From Sipunculus nudus (taxonomy: Eukaryota; Annelida; Sipuncula; Golfingiida; Sipunculidae): DNA of 64,000 nt. Shown piece after piece: positions 47,916 to 61,083 of this stretch. The translations under genes and the position numbers were made by a program. The notes under the pieces were generated by a model. That model was not told the origin of the DNA, searched no databases, and saw nothing but the letters and a program-made list of their open reading frames with translations. The first letter of the stretch is position 1. The number at the start of each line of letters is the position of its first letter. Where the stretch lies: contig CM049309.1 of assembly GCA_026874595.1 (NCBI GenBank), forward strand, positions 11,522,576 to 11,586,575. The letters run 5' to 3'.

Positions 47916-48754
47916 AGGTTCTTGGTAGATGGCGCTTCACGAGTTAGACAGAGTGTCCGTCTCTATAATACAGAGACGGAAAGCACTGCATGCATGCTTG
48001 TGGTGCCCAGTCTGATATTACTGAATGTCCCTCCTTTGGCCAAATTACCAAACATAATCTAGCTAATATACCCTTAACTAAGACTCCTTAATTGTTTTCT
48101 TGCTCAAATAAGAAAATGAAACATATAATCCAGGTGCAAAGTTAAGAAGCGATGCTCGCAGGTTTCTAAGCAAACATGACATGTTGCTTTAGGGTCAAGG
48201 ACGCAAGGAGAAGCCAGTTTTCAAATTCCTTCCTCTGATTGGCTGTTAGGTTTCAGGCTCATTCATCACGGAAATCCAACTTAATTACAAGCATAAGATT
48301 TACTGCCTGTTCCCTAAAATAGTGCCATCTAGTGAATAAAACAGAAAGTGCAAGCAAAACAATGGTTCCAGGCGGGGCTAGTAGCCTCCTGCAAATTTTC
48401 TCGTTTTCACTTATTAGAAATGATTCACACACCGAGTAAAGACCCACGTTTGTTTATTTTAAGCTTATTATCTGATTTTTCTAAATATCTGTGTCCTCGC
48501 TCGCACACCAATATTTTCAATAGAGTGCTCGAAAGCCTCCGGTTATAATTATCAATGAAAAAGGATATGTACTGCTACAGACAGATGCATGTAAGTGTGT
48601 TATATTCCATTTTATTTGATGCAAAGTTGTATGAAACCGTGGGCTTAATATTTCTGGTGAATTTTGGCATTTTTGTATAGTGTTTAAACTTGGTTAGCCC
48701 TGGAAACAAAAGTTTCGCTCTGTCGCACACAGGTCACCTCGTACACTGCTTGGC

Positions 48755-49066
48755 ATGGCTTACAGGGTTAACAAAGACTCTAAATCCTCCTTGAATAAGC
48801 GCGCCTCTGGGAAACCCCCTCTCACTTATAAAGGTAGCAACGGTGCAAACGATAAAGGTACCGGTAAACGACTTCACAGTGACCTTTCCCCCTCCCCGAT
48901 CCAGGACCAAAAAAAAAAAAAATCAAATCATGAATGAATGTCTGGAATTTGATAAATCTGATGAGCAACCCTCATCACAATTACAGCCAAACTCACCAGA
49001 TAAAATGTAAATAAATATTGAGCAAGAGAATTTTACGCTCTTGTTGACAAAGGCATTAAAATCCGA
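48755..49066 (+). pseudogene. LINE ORF1 5' part (L1/Tx1-like), interrupted
   Basis: The frame MAYRVNKDSKSSLNKRASGK, then KRLHSDLSPSPIQDQKKKK, resembles the basic N-terminus of mollusc L1-like ORF1 proteins. It is broken by stops and ends where Helitron-type sequence begins at 49067. The continuation of ORF1 reappears at about 50880. Confidence 0.55.
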
Positions 49067-49390
49067 CTAGCAATTTCCCGTGCTACGCACGGTTTGGGGG
49101 AAAGTAGTTAGTTCTGATGTCAAATAATCTTTCATAGTTGAATGTCTTGGTTGTACAATGTTACCGTCATAAGATATCTTGGAATCCGAAATTTGGTGTA
49201 TGTATTCTGTCTTAGAGTTGACCTTGTGTCGGAGTCTGGATGACTTGGACGAATACGTTCCTGTGCGAATGGTGGAATATCTTCGGACAAACCCGGAGTA
49301 TATTTAGTCGAAAATCACGGCAATCAGTACGGTGTTGTCAGAGGAGATAGAGAAAATCACGCAAATTCTGTTACGCTATTAATATTTAGA
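49067..49390 (-). mobile_element. Short non-autonomous Helitron
   Basis: On the minus strand the element begins A|TCTAAATATTAATAGCG at 49390 and ends CCGTGCGTAGCACGG (a 6-bp hairpin), GAAATTG, CTAG|T at 49067. A TC start, a hairpin about 8-11 bases before a CTRR end, and insertion between A and T are the defining Helitron features. It is 324 bases with no coding capacity. Confidence 0.7.
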
Positions 49391-50747
49391 TCCATTATGT
49401 GCCCGGTGTTATGCATAAAAATCTAACTTAAGCCAAGAGATTGGCCTGAGAACTTTTCGAAGAAGTTGATATGATAAATGAAATTATTTTATATGAAAAT
49501 ATATTATGCTGAACATCGCTATTTAAAGTTGCCCTCCGAGCCCTTTAATCCGCCAGTTAAGGAACCTACATGGTAGTACATGCATTCCCGTTACCACGCA
49601 CAAAAACTGGGCGTTCACATGGTCGGGCAATCCCGCTGCACAAAAGTTCGTTGTAGCATTATATTATGGGCTGTATGTTTTTAAAAAAATATCACGCACT
49701 TCAAAACACCTTTCTTGTTTGAAAGCTGAGCCAATGTTTTCCAGTGAGAAACACTCAGTGCATTCAGGCAGTGAGTGAAACCCAGACCCCGGATCCATGA
49801 CTCTAAGAAAAATCTGTAATTCTTAAATGGGTATCTTTTTTAAAAGTATAATAATTAAAACATTTACAAAGTCATTATTTTGGAACTTCGAGTTTCTTAA
49901 AATGCAAATAATCAACAATTCCTCTTGGTAATTATATTATTGCCAACTTTAACAGAATGGTTGTTATGAATGGAATACGAAACCTGTTGTTATGTGGTAG
50001 AGCTCTGATATATCAGTCTCAGGTCCGTAAGGACTGTGGTGCATTTCAAATAAATCTCTCTGTGTGCCCGCACTATCATATTATCATTTATAATAACCAA
50101 CAAATATATTTTATGTGACATAAGTGCTATTTTTTCACCTCTTTGAGTCATAAATAAAAATGTGAGGTGTTTACTGGTGTCCGTTAAAATGGAACAGTCA
50201 TCAAAGTCAAGTAAATAATGTCCATCTTCATCGAAATATTTTTGTAAACTTTAATTTTTCAGTGAATCGGTCATTTACAAAGCTGCAACCTCAAGGGACG
50301 TTGTTCTGTTCTTTTATCAACAATAAGGGTGGTTTTGTTCAGTATAAATAATAAAAATGAGGAAAATGGTTTTTAGGGTCCGGGGTCCGTGGGGTCCGGG
50401 TTTTACACACTGCCCTGCATTCACTACCGTTCGGGAAATTTTGATTCTTTTGAAGATCACCCTTTTGAGCACTCTCCTCACGCGAGATTCCCTTGTGCAC
50501 AAAAGACCTCCGCTTTGGTTGCCTTTTTAGAAGGGATCACCAATGGGGATTATTTCAGGCCAGCGACCGCGAAATGTACGAATATCCCACATAGAGCCCC
50601 CAGAGAAAGCTTGGTCCCGGCATCACACTCTCCATGGCCGTTGTGTAACCAGGCCCGAACACACAATGGAAAGGGGCGCCCGCGGGGGAGCAAATATTAA
50701 AATTATTGATTGTGCACGTAATACGCAAATATTGCAAATGAAAGTGT

Positions 50748-50885
50748 GTTGAATCTCTTCGGACAAACCCGGAGCATATGTATGTCGAAAATCACGGCAA
50801 TCCGTACGGTGGCATCAGAGGAGATACGGAAAATTACAAAAAATCGCCTTACGCTATTAATATATATTAATATATAGTATAAAGA
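50748..50885 (-). mobile_element. Second copy of the Helitron 5' segment
   Basis: CTTCGGACAAACCCGGAG, CGAAAATCACGGCAATC, AGAGGAGATA and TTACGCTATTAATAT repeat the segment at 49266-49388 in the same orientation, 1.48 kb apart. It abuts LINE ORF1 sequence and may be the true 5' end of a larger, nested Helitron. Confidence 0.6.
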
Positions 50886-51506
50886 GCGCACTAAAGTCAA
50901 TTATAGACCAAGCCGTTAGTGAAAAAAAAACCCAGGAACGTAAAACAAAAATTAGAAAAGCAACTACAGTCCATAAATATTGAGGTAGATAGTCTACAGG
51001 AACAACTTGACGATCAGCAATAATACTCTCGACGCACGTCCCTGAGAATATCAAACAGCTTGCCGGAGAATTCTGAGGAGTGCACAGACAATATGATAAC
51101 AGAAATGGCCAAGGAACACTTAGGTGTTAAATTGTCGCATTGAAAGGTCAACAGAGTTGGTCGGCCAAATGCAGATAAAAAACCTAGGCCAATTCAGGTA
51201 AAATTGCTTTCATACCGTACGAAAGCAAGACAGTATAATGCCAAGGCGAAACTGAAATTCGCAGAAGGCCAAGCTGAAGATTTGACAAAGCAGAGGCAAA
51301 ACATATTCAAACAGGCCCGCCAGCTGAAAAAGGATGGTTTGATAAAGGACTGTTGGTCACATGATGGCACCATTGAAATCAGAGACTTCAATGAAAGTGT
51401 GAACACCTTCACAAAGCTTAAATTATTTCAGCAGTGGGAATTGGTTTTAAGGGAAAACCTTCCGCGCTTGTATTCTGAGACTGTCAAAGCATCAACACCA
51501 AATTAA
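50880..51506 (+). pseudogene. LINE ORF1 3' part (L1/Tx1-like RNA-binding protein)
   Basis: Reads, with stops, a coiled segment VDSLQEQLDDQQ, RRTSLRISNSLPENSEE, MAKEHLGVKL, VGRPNADKKPRPIQVKLLSY and then DLTKQRQNIFKQARQLKKDG with LIKDCWSHDGTIEIRD. The order matches L1-type ORF1 (coiled coil, RRM-like fold, CTD with chaperone activity). It has in-frame stops and no start, so it is dead. Confidence 0.75.
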
Positions 51507-51698
51507 AGTTATAAGATACTTAATAATGTATGCATTGTACATAATCATGTATAATATATGTCAGTATCAACTTGTGTTGATAAGAGAGTCTATAGGGGAG
51601 TAGACCTCCCCTTGCTATCTTCGAAATTAATCCCATTATTACAGCAAGATATTTCAAAATAATTATCTAATACGAATTTCAAATTTCAAAAACTACTT

Positions 51699-53130
51699 TT
51701 GAAGGTTTTAAAAGCATACCCCTATATCAATATCATATCTCCATCACAATTTATTCTCATTACCTACTACGACTGTTGGAAGTCGTATCTTTTCGTATTA
51801 GCAATCGAGATTTTAGCTACAATGATTCGTAACAATAGGAGGATCAGCGGTATAAACATTAATGGTGTTGAAATTAAGCAAGCGATATTTGCTGATGATA
51901 CCACCTACTTCCTGAGAGATATCGCTTCAATGAAAGAAGTATGTGATGTAATTGATTAATTCGGAGCTATATCATCGCTGAAGATAAATCTGGAAAAATG
52001 TGAAGCAGCATTGCTTGGAAAATTCGTCTATGACTGGATCACTGGATCAGATAAAATGGATCAACCTTAAGAATGAGGCAATACAATAATTAAATCATTA
52101 GGCATATCCAAAATATTGTACATAACAAACGTGCTGGAGCCCCCTAGAGAATTTATAAAACTTGTTAAAAGTTGTATTGTGGACTTTATATGGTATGGCA
52201 GAAAATCCAAAATTAAATATGAAGTCATGATAAACTCTCAGAAAGAAGGAGGTATTTGACTACCGGATGTGGCATCGATAGTGGAATGTCAAAGATTAAT
52301 GTGGATGATAAAATTTATAAACGCTGGAGATGCCAAATATACTGCTGTGCCGAATTCGTATCTTAAGCAAATTGGCGGGGTAAAGAATATTACAGCAAAT
52401 CTAGATATCAGACGTATTGGTGACGATATTCCTGTTTTCTATAAAAAAAGAAAATGCTTGAACGTATGGTCATTATATATGTCTGGTGAACCAAGTAACC
52501 CAGAAATAATGTTGTACCAAAGCGTGTGGAACAATAAATTTATACAGATAGGAGGTAATTCTGTATATATGAAACAAGAGTAAAAAATCTGAGCCTTCAG
52601 CCAAAGTAAAATTACAGTCCAGATGAAGATGTTTTGATTGGGAACAATCTGTTGCAAAGCTATATTCTATTACACTGGATATGCGTTTTCGTGAGTTTCA
52701 ATTTAAGTTGTTGCATAACGTTTTAGCAACAAGGGATAATCTATACCTGTGGAAAGTAACTGATAATAATACTGTTTTGTTGAGGAGGAAACAGTGGAAC
52801 ACTTATTATGTCAGTGGCATATTTCAACAACATTTTATTTGCATATAAAAACTTTGGTCAAGAGAGCTTATATCCATTACCAGAGCTTAACAAAGAGGTT
52901 ATATACATGGTTGTGGGGAAACATGAACCGGTAATTAACGATATGTTATTATTAATTTATAAACATTTGGTATACAGAAATCGGATATTTCAGGTGATCC
53001 CGACCCTGGTACAGTTTGTGAATTGTTTGAAAAATTGCTGATTGCTGAGAAAAAACACACTTTTAATGTACATGAGAAAAAATGGAAGGAGTGTCTTACC
53101 TTGTAAAGGTATTGATAACTCCTGGACATA
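51699..53130 (+). pseudogene. LINE ORF2 reverse transcriptase remnant
   Basis: Pieces in order: YLFVLAIEILATMIRNNRRI then KQAIFADDTTYFLR (51790-51925), with the catalytic FADD box; AISSLKINLEKCEA; FIKLVKSCIVDFIWYGRKSK; LPDVASIVECQRLMWMIKF; and EETVEHLLCQWHIS near 52785, a C-terminal Cys-His segment. Frameshifts and stops separate them. The endonuclease and first RT blocks are deleted between 51506 and 51750. Clade L1/Tx1-like by the ORF1 partner and RT phrasing. Confidence 0.8.
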
Positions 53131-53384
53131 TTTACTGTGCTGGTAACTCACAAATGTTATATGTATTTTATGTACAGATTCACATGCGTAGGTATATTTG
53201 TTAACTGTTATTGAGTTTACTGCACCGTACTAGTTTTTTGGATATGTTGTTTAAGCTTGTTTATTACCACCATATTGTAATTAAACAAATGCTAAATATA
53301 TAAATGGTCTCGATGATGACAACATGTAGAGGAAGGAAAATATGTGAATTATTGATTGAGACATCATTTAAATAAGAAAATAAA

Positions 53385-53760
53385 GACAAGGTACAAATGG
53401 TATCCATTAGCTCTAGACTCTTCTAAAATGACATTCAGGGAAATCCTTGGCAATTCTCCTTGGAAACCTGAAATTGGATCATGTTGACCTATACTCTGGT
53501 AGCTTTGGACCAGAAACATGATTTTAAGCAACCAGACAGAGAGGGTACAAATTGTATCCATTTTCCTGGGACCCTCTGTTTTGAAATCCAGGGGGTTCCT
53601 GGGCAGGTCTCCAATGAATCCTGAAATTTTTATTTTCTGTCCATTTATTCAATACAGTAACTTTAGCCATATGCTATTTTAACAGACAATATATAACAAT
53701 AATAAAAAAAAAATGAGCACCCAGTCAAAATTAGCTAAACGTCATGGCCCTTTGGCAACT
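53385..53760. repeat. Stray unit of the 157-bp repeat
   Basis: GGTACAAATGGTATCCATTA, CCTTGGAAACCTGAAATTGG and ACATGATTTTAAGC match the array at 46.3-47.9 kb. A second partial unit follows. Confidence 0.75.
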
Positions 53761-54023
53761 TGTTATAGTACAAAATATGAAATTACCCGAGTAGTAGTAA
53801 ATTGTGTCGGTAATAAATAGAAAAGGATGACAGATTAAAAGAAAGCTCAGGTTTAATGAACTTTTTTTCTTAATGTTTCTAAATAGAATGTTCGAGAAGT
53901 AGGGAGAGTTAAATCAGTTTAGAATGATCCCGTTTGCCAAAGTTCAATTTAAATGGGATTGTATATATAACCTCATGTAATCGTTACATAATACCATATA
54001 CAATTTTAATTTCCTGACAGGAG

Positions 54024-54029
54024 ATGTAG
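54024..54029 (+). promoter_or_regulatory. Minimal start-stop uORF ahead of C1GALT1-like start
   Basis: An ATG followed immediately by TAG lies 45 bases upstream of the chosen start codon. If the transcript includes it, a start-stop element can stall ribosomes. A possible acceptor (CTGACAG) at 54014-54020 means the leader may be spliced. Confidence 0.3.
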
Positions 54030-54073
54030 TGACAAACAGGATTCTTCAAGACCCAGGAAGAGAATTCACTGCA

Positions 54074-56613
54074 ATGTTATCATCTTCTGCTCGTAGCGTG
54101 GGCCGTTTAAAGATCGCATATTCATTTGTTATTGCACTCACATTCAGTGCTTTGGTATATATTATTTTTGACGTATACAGGCTGGGTCTACTTTGGGACT
54201 CGGGTAAGTCACTTTTCTTTTCACTTAGCAATGCTTGATGTTATACCGTAAAACCTTTGAATAACGACCACCAAGGGGACCTCAATAAAAGGGTCGCATT
54301 TTCGAAGTAGTCGTATGAGCGCGGTCTTTTATCAGGAACAATATCATTATTTTAAGGTTTTCGCCTGACAAAGGTTGTAGTTAGCCGAAATTTTAATGTA
54401 TTAGTTCATTTATTTACCCCCCCCCCCCCCCCGAATGCAATGCAGGTAACGTCTCATCATATATATAGTGGATATATATTTCACATTCGGTGAATTGTAC
54501 AAAACAAAAACATTAGCCATAGAAAATTACGAATCGTATAAAATCCAATTTTCATAACGTGTACGCTTGCAGGGCAAGTAGATTCTCTGACTCGAGATTT
54601 TTTTCTTCCCCAGAAACTGAACAAAATGTGCCACTCAAATTCGATCATGGATGGGGTGAGTGCAACACATTTGATAATAGATTGTCGAATGGTATATTAA
54701 ACAGAAGAGTAACATAATAGTCATCATAAAACTCAAACTCCAGTAATGGTGTATCTTGGCATGCCTTAATTATACTTTATACAGCTTCGTTATAAATTTA
54801 GCGTCAGTCATGTTGTCGGGAGCATTTCTGTTTAATTGTTCAAGAAATTGAATAGCTTATGGATTAGTGTTGACACCTTGAAGTCGAAACTGTTATCTTG
54901 TAAATTATGCGAACTGTATTGCTTGTGACGTAAAATGTCAAAGATGTCTAAAGGTTGTGTCTATAAAATATTTTATCTGTGTCTGGTGTAAAATAAATAT
55001 AAACAAAAGTTTTTTTTAAATCTTATTTACATAATGTAACAGATATATTAAGATTTCCATATTATATATATATCAGGGTTGGGGCCAGGTACATGCAAAA
55101 GTACCTAGGTACAGGTACAGGTACTTGCAAAATGGTCAGGTACAGGTACAGCATTATTGTAGAGTACCTAGGTACAGGTACAGGTACTTTAGAACGTACC
55201 TAGGTACAGGTACAGGTACATTTTAAAGATATTTGAACTAATGATAATTGCAAAAATTTCTTGTAGAAATGCGATCATAATTTGTAATAGAATGGCTGAA
55301 AACATCATTAAAAAGTTTTAAATTATCTTTTTAAGTCATCACGAAAAAAAACGAGCATGGCAAATGTAAAGGATTGCCTTTAGTAAATGTGATAAGTGAA
55401 TGAAGCTGATAAAGTTTACAAAGTTAGTAATACAGAAATGTAAAACTTTCATTCATATACTAAAATATGATGTCACTCTTTCATATCAAGTTTTGAGTTT
55501 TAGAGTAATGTTTTAAAGTCAAAATCTCTTGAAGCACCACACACTCTTTAAAATAAAGAGGCTTGACAACTTGACTGAAAGGGAAAATCTTATTATCAGT
55601 TTTTATAGACTAACTTCACGACATGAACAATAATACATACATAATTAGAAGTAACTATAAACATGTTCATTGCAGTAAGTCACACTGAGGAATGTTTTGA
55701 GAATTAAGAGCACCTGCATTTGATGCTTGAGCAGGGACTTTTTTCTGTGAAATGGAATGTTCTGCTTTTTTTTGGCATATGTTGAGAGTTCAGTTACACG
55801 ATATGTACCATCTTCACTTCTTCGTTTATCCTTCACCAATGTTCTTTGTATACTAGACAACAGGTATCTACATGGGGCATGTGAGCAACACTGTCCATAT
55901 CCTTTTCTCTCTACCCTTTATATCTGATAATGCCACAATGAACCCCCTGTGTAGATGCTGGAGGTAGCCAGGCCAGCATGCATACTAGCCATAGCCCAGT
56001 AAACTTTAAAGGCTGCTTGGATAAAAGCTTAGTAATTACCCCTGCCTGCCTGGATAAGGGTGACAGCTCAGTACACTTACTTGACTCAACCTGATATCCA
56101 TTTCCAGTATCATTACCTGTAATCCTCATAACTGTGAATTGTGCACCTAGGTACAAGTACCATTACCTGGCCCCAACCCTGTTCTGTGTCTACATTGCAT
56201 GGGCATGAGGGCAGCCCTGTTCCTATCCTTTGTCAGTTGCCTGATACTTGTGCTGATAATGTCACAAAGAACTTCCTGTTTACAGGCTGGAGGTTGACCA
56301 GCTTGCTAGCCCCACTAGCTACAAAGGCAGCAGGGATGAATGCTTTGTAATTACCTCTGCCTGAGATAGGTAACTTACCTGACAGGGGTGACAGCTTTGT
56401 TCAAGCAATTGACCCAAGCCTGGTGTCCATTTCCAGTATCACATTTGTACCTGAAGTATCTTATACCAGGTACAGGTACTTTAGTTCCAGGTACAGGTAC
56501 AGGTACTAGGTACTTCCTACTCATGAAAGCCAGGTACAGGTACAGGTACAGGTACTCTGATTTGTGTACCTAGGTACAGGTACAGGTACAGGTACAAGTA
56601 CCTGGCCCCAACC

Positions 56614-56662
<49 letters not shown>

Positions 56663-59600
56663 TGTAATTATGTGCTGTTTTTTTCTAGTATTAAAAAACA
56701 GTATCCACAATCTACACCAAAGCGTCATCCCCTCCCCCCCGAAAATAAACTGACGCTACTTGGATAGATTATATTTCTGATAACATAAATGGACACAGAG
56801 GGTATGCTCAGCCTGAATGAATATAAGATGCGATCAAAAGATAATGCGTAGTAATTATATTATATTTTATTAATTTTTATAGGTGTACATCGAAATACCA
56901 CGGAAAAGGTCATAGAATATCCCATCATTATGTGTGGCATAGTCACTGCTGTAAATAACTTCCAAACTAAAACACGTGCTGTTATTAACACTTGGGCCAA
57001 ACGTTGCGACCAGCCTCATCTCTTCTACTCTGATAAAGTTAGACCACATCACAAACCGGAGCGAGGGGTGCCTCTGTCAGTTCCTGACGGCAGGAAGACG
57101 CTCACTGAAAAGAGTCAAGCCATGTTTCAATGGGCCTACGAGAAATATAAACAAACCGTTGATTGGTACATGAAATGTGACGACGATACTTACATCATTA
57201 TGGAGAACCTGAAACAGACTTTGTCTGACCTTGACCCTGATGAGCCTTACTATATTGGTGAGAGATCATGGGCGCTAAATGGGAAATACGGGTACCACAG
57301 CGGCGGAGCGGCGTAAGTATAATTATAGACTGTTTCACCCATTGTTGCCCATTGAAATTTGGTGATTAATTATCTATAGTGTCTGGTAAGAAACCAAAGG
57401 CCTACTATGCGCTGTTAAACTTAATAATAAAATAAAATAATATTTTTTATAAACACAGGCGCTTGAATTGCTATTAGTGTAGATTTCAGTTAAACGTTAC
57501 TTTTCTGGGTCATTTCCTTATAACTATTACTTAATTATCTGACAGTTTCCTAGCGTTTTTCACACTATATGATCCATCTCTTTATTATTTACTTAATATT
57601 TTAGATAGGCAGGCAAGAAGCCCCCGTTGTTAGGCCCGACAGCCATGGCACATCGGTTTCAGGCTATGTTTGAAGTACATGTGGTGATTGGCTTTAACCA
57701 TTGTTACGTCAGCGGTGTCACCATCTGCAGATTCCAGTAGTAGACATATCAACCAATCAGAAATCGCGTCTTCGGTTGCTATGTCATGGCTGCCGGGCCC
57801 AACGACGGGGGATTCTTGCCTGCCTACCTCATATATTATGTAAATAATAAACATATGGACCGTATAGTATATTTATCATGAAATGACCCAGAAAAGTAAC
57901 AAATTTAACCGAAAACTACACTAATAGCAATTCAAGCGCCTGTGTTATAAATAGCTTTTGTTGGAGGTAACCGCCTCCATTTTTAACGTTAGCTTAACTA
58001 AGTATATGTACATCTACAATATTCCAATCCAGTTTCGGACTACATAACATGACAGTATCTCACGCTTCCCCTCATTTTATATCCTGGTTGTGTACGGTGA
58101 CAACTACGGGCCCTAGGTGTATAATCGTCACATTGCTGGTTTATACCACCAAGGGGCACTCATTTGTGAATGAAGCACGGCCGTCAAGGACGACGTTCCC
58201 AATAAACCTGTAAAGCGCTCACCCTTGGTGGGAGCCAACAGTGAAAAAACCTCACCGCTTCAGTTCAGATCGAACTCATGATCTCTCGGCTTTGAGTTGT
58301 GTACTCTACCCCTGAGCTACAGAAGCCGGTACAAAAACCAATAATTAAATTTTCTCACGTTTTGGTTGTTCTGAAACTTGTGTTCAAGTGACATGGCGCC
58401 TGTCATAGGTTTACAGCCTCACTTTGATAGTAATTTATTTTAAATATTTATGCATGACATTAAACAACCGATCAAGAAAGGTAAAGGGCAGTTGTAGTTA
58501 TTTTAGCATGTGATCGGTGACCTTGACCTTCATAAACAAAGTCAATATGTTGTAAAAAAAGGTTTAGGGCCTACCTTTTACTCAGATATTGATTTTACTG
58601 CATTACTAAATTATTTTGCAAGGTAGGCCTTTGGCCTTTGTCCCATATCTTCATTGCAGCATACGATTTTGAATGATTCTATCAGTTCAAGAAATAATTG
58701 CAAAATTTTACCTTGGAACAGACTTTAGTGCTAGTTTTACCCCTGGAGCGAGGTTGTATACAATTGTTCGACTGCGTGTATTTAAAGTGTTTAATATGGT
58801 GGGCTGATTCCAGTGAGGTTAACAAATAATACATGTAATGCCAAATGCGTTAGGCGGACAATATTTAAACGTTGAACCGTAAATATTTTTCTTTTTAAAT
58901 ATGTCTTTTCCGTAAATATTCTGTATAGTTTATTTTTCTAATAGAATATAAATTCTTCTTTCATGGTGCTCATTCTGTTTTTTTTTCTTTATTTTATTTT
59001 CATATTTTAATAGAAAGTGGTGCCTTAACGTATCGCAAACCAAATGAATGTGATGGCGCCAACTCTTTCCATGTTCATGGTCTTACAACGAGACTGGTTA
59101 CATTTTTACTGAAAAACGACAGAGGACGCTTAAATTTCAATGAAATGTTATAAACCATTTTATAAACCCGAGTTAAGATGACATGTTTTTAATTTTTTAT
59201 CAATCATCCATTTAAGCAGAAATTTTGCATTATATATGTACATATTAAAATTACCATGCAAAATTATTGCAATGTAATTGTATGTTTGATTTTAGTTACC
59301 TTATCAGCCGAGAGGCGGCGCGAAGGCTCGTCACGACGGGGCTTTCCAGTCCTGAGTGTCCGAAGAAAGGTGAACTTGAAGATGTCAGTTTGGGACAGTG
59401 CATGCAAGCTTTACACGTGACGATATTAGATGGGCGGGACACACGGGGGCGGAACATTTTTCATTCTTTTAATCCAATGACTTGGATGAATTCAAAGTCT
59501 CCCCAGCACCGATTGCTCAATTACAGAAATATATTCAAAAACGATCCAAAGGTAGGTATATCAAGGTTTGCATAGAAATGTGATTAAATTGGTAATTATG

Positions 59601-61047
59601 TAAGCTCATTCAACTAAACTTGATGCATTATGGGAAAATTAACACGCTCTCGCGGGCAGCAAAGCGGAAAATCGCGTCCCTATATTTGCCATTTGACAAA
59701 ACGCACTGACGCGGGCGCAAGCGGACGGCGACCACGAAGCCAGTTTTCGCGAGAGCTAGGGTATCAGGTAAACACAGATTGTATATATCTGATGATAATC
59801 AGATCGTACTACTGAGAAATGCTTTAAATTAAAACTTTATTTACATGTACTTCATTTTTTATGCAAATGCAAGGAGTTTATAGGACAGGAATAAACAGGG
59901 CCAGCGGCCCAGGCCAGCCCCGCAATTAATTGCAATTAGCACGCGATAACCCCATCAACCCTGTTGTGCACCCATTGAGGTGTCACGCACGGCATTTGCA
60001 CTGCCATTGATCCATGTACGCGTGCCCCATCTAACTGAATGTCACCAGGACAGGCATTGCCAGCCAGTGCGATAAATCCAGTTGCTGAGCGGTAAATTAC
60101 TGGAGTTACATCGACTTAAAATATGTATGAGCAGACAGTTTGTGTTATTTAGAATTATGCCAACGAGATATATTCAGACTGAGCAATTTTCGGGAACTCT
60201 CTTATGCAACGATTGGACGAATGCAGTCATTTATCGTCAATTTTTGCTGTCATATACGACTTATCACTTAGTTTCTTCGAATAAATGCTTAATCTCCCTT
60301 AAGCCGCTAGCACATATAGTCTACGGGGCCCGTACGTTGAGTTAAATCGTCCACGCAAATGTGTTACGAATCGGCAACGTAATCTTGCCGTCCGCGTGAC
60401 GCCGCTCCAGTGTATTTCTCCTTCAACCTGAGTAATGTGTGAGCTTAAATAAAATTTTGTACGTCATACTAGATGAGCATTCATGGAAATTTCATAATCT
60501 TTTATGGAATTTTTGCATATGTTAATATACAAACAGTATACATTTTTCTTCACTGCCCACTGGTGTAGAACATACAGTTATAGTACCTCCTTGTGGATAA
60601 GCCGATCGAACTGAGGAATGTAATTTATGTGACGGATATTTCAAGATGACAGTTAACTTCAAGTAAAAGAATCAAATGATTACATAGAGCATATCTAACC
60701 CCATAATTTGCATATATAGACTAGAAATAAAACATTTAGTAAAACAACGGGTAAGAAAATTGACATTGTAAATCATATGATCAATGAATACAAAGGAAAA
60801 ATAAACGGTTAGTCATGAATATTATGAATGAGAAAGGTTAAAAGCTTTAGAAAGATGGCATAAAGAGTTCATTTATCACAGTAAAATGTCTCAAAATAAT
60901 GATTTCATTGTTAATCTTGGGATTGTTTATACTAATATATATTAATTACTCAAGTATATGTGCATTTAAATGACTGACTGACGCCACGATTTCCTTTACA
61001 TCACATACTCACACACCATGACACACATTAATTAATATATATATATG

Positions 61048-61083
<36 letters not shown>

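Noticed and set aside
57606-57826. Inner inverted repeat as a miRNA precursor
   Set aside because: Arms of 42 bases within a larger foldback with transposon-like ends fit a MITE better than a miRNA gene.
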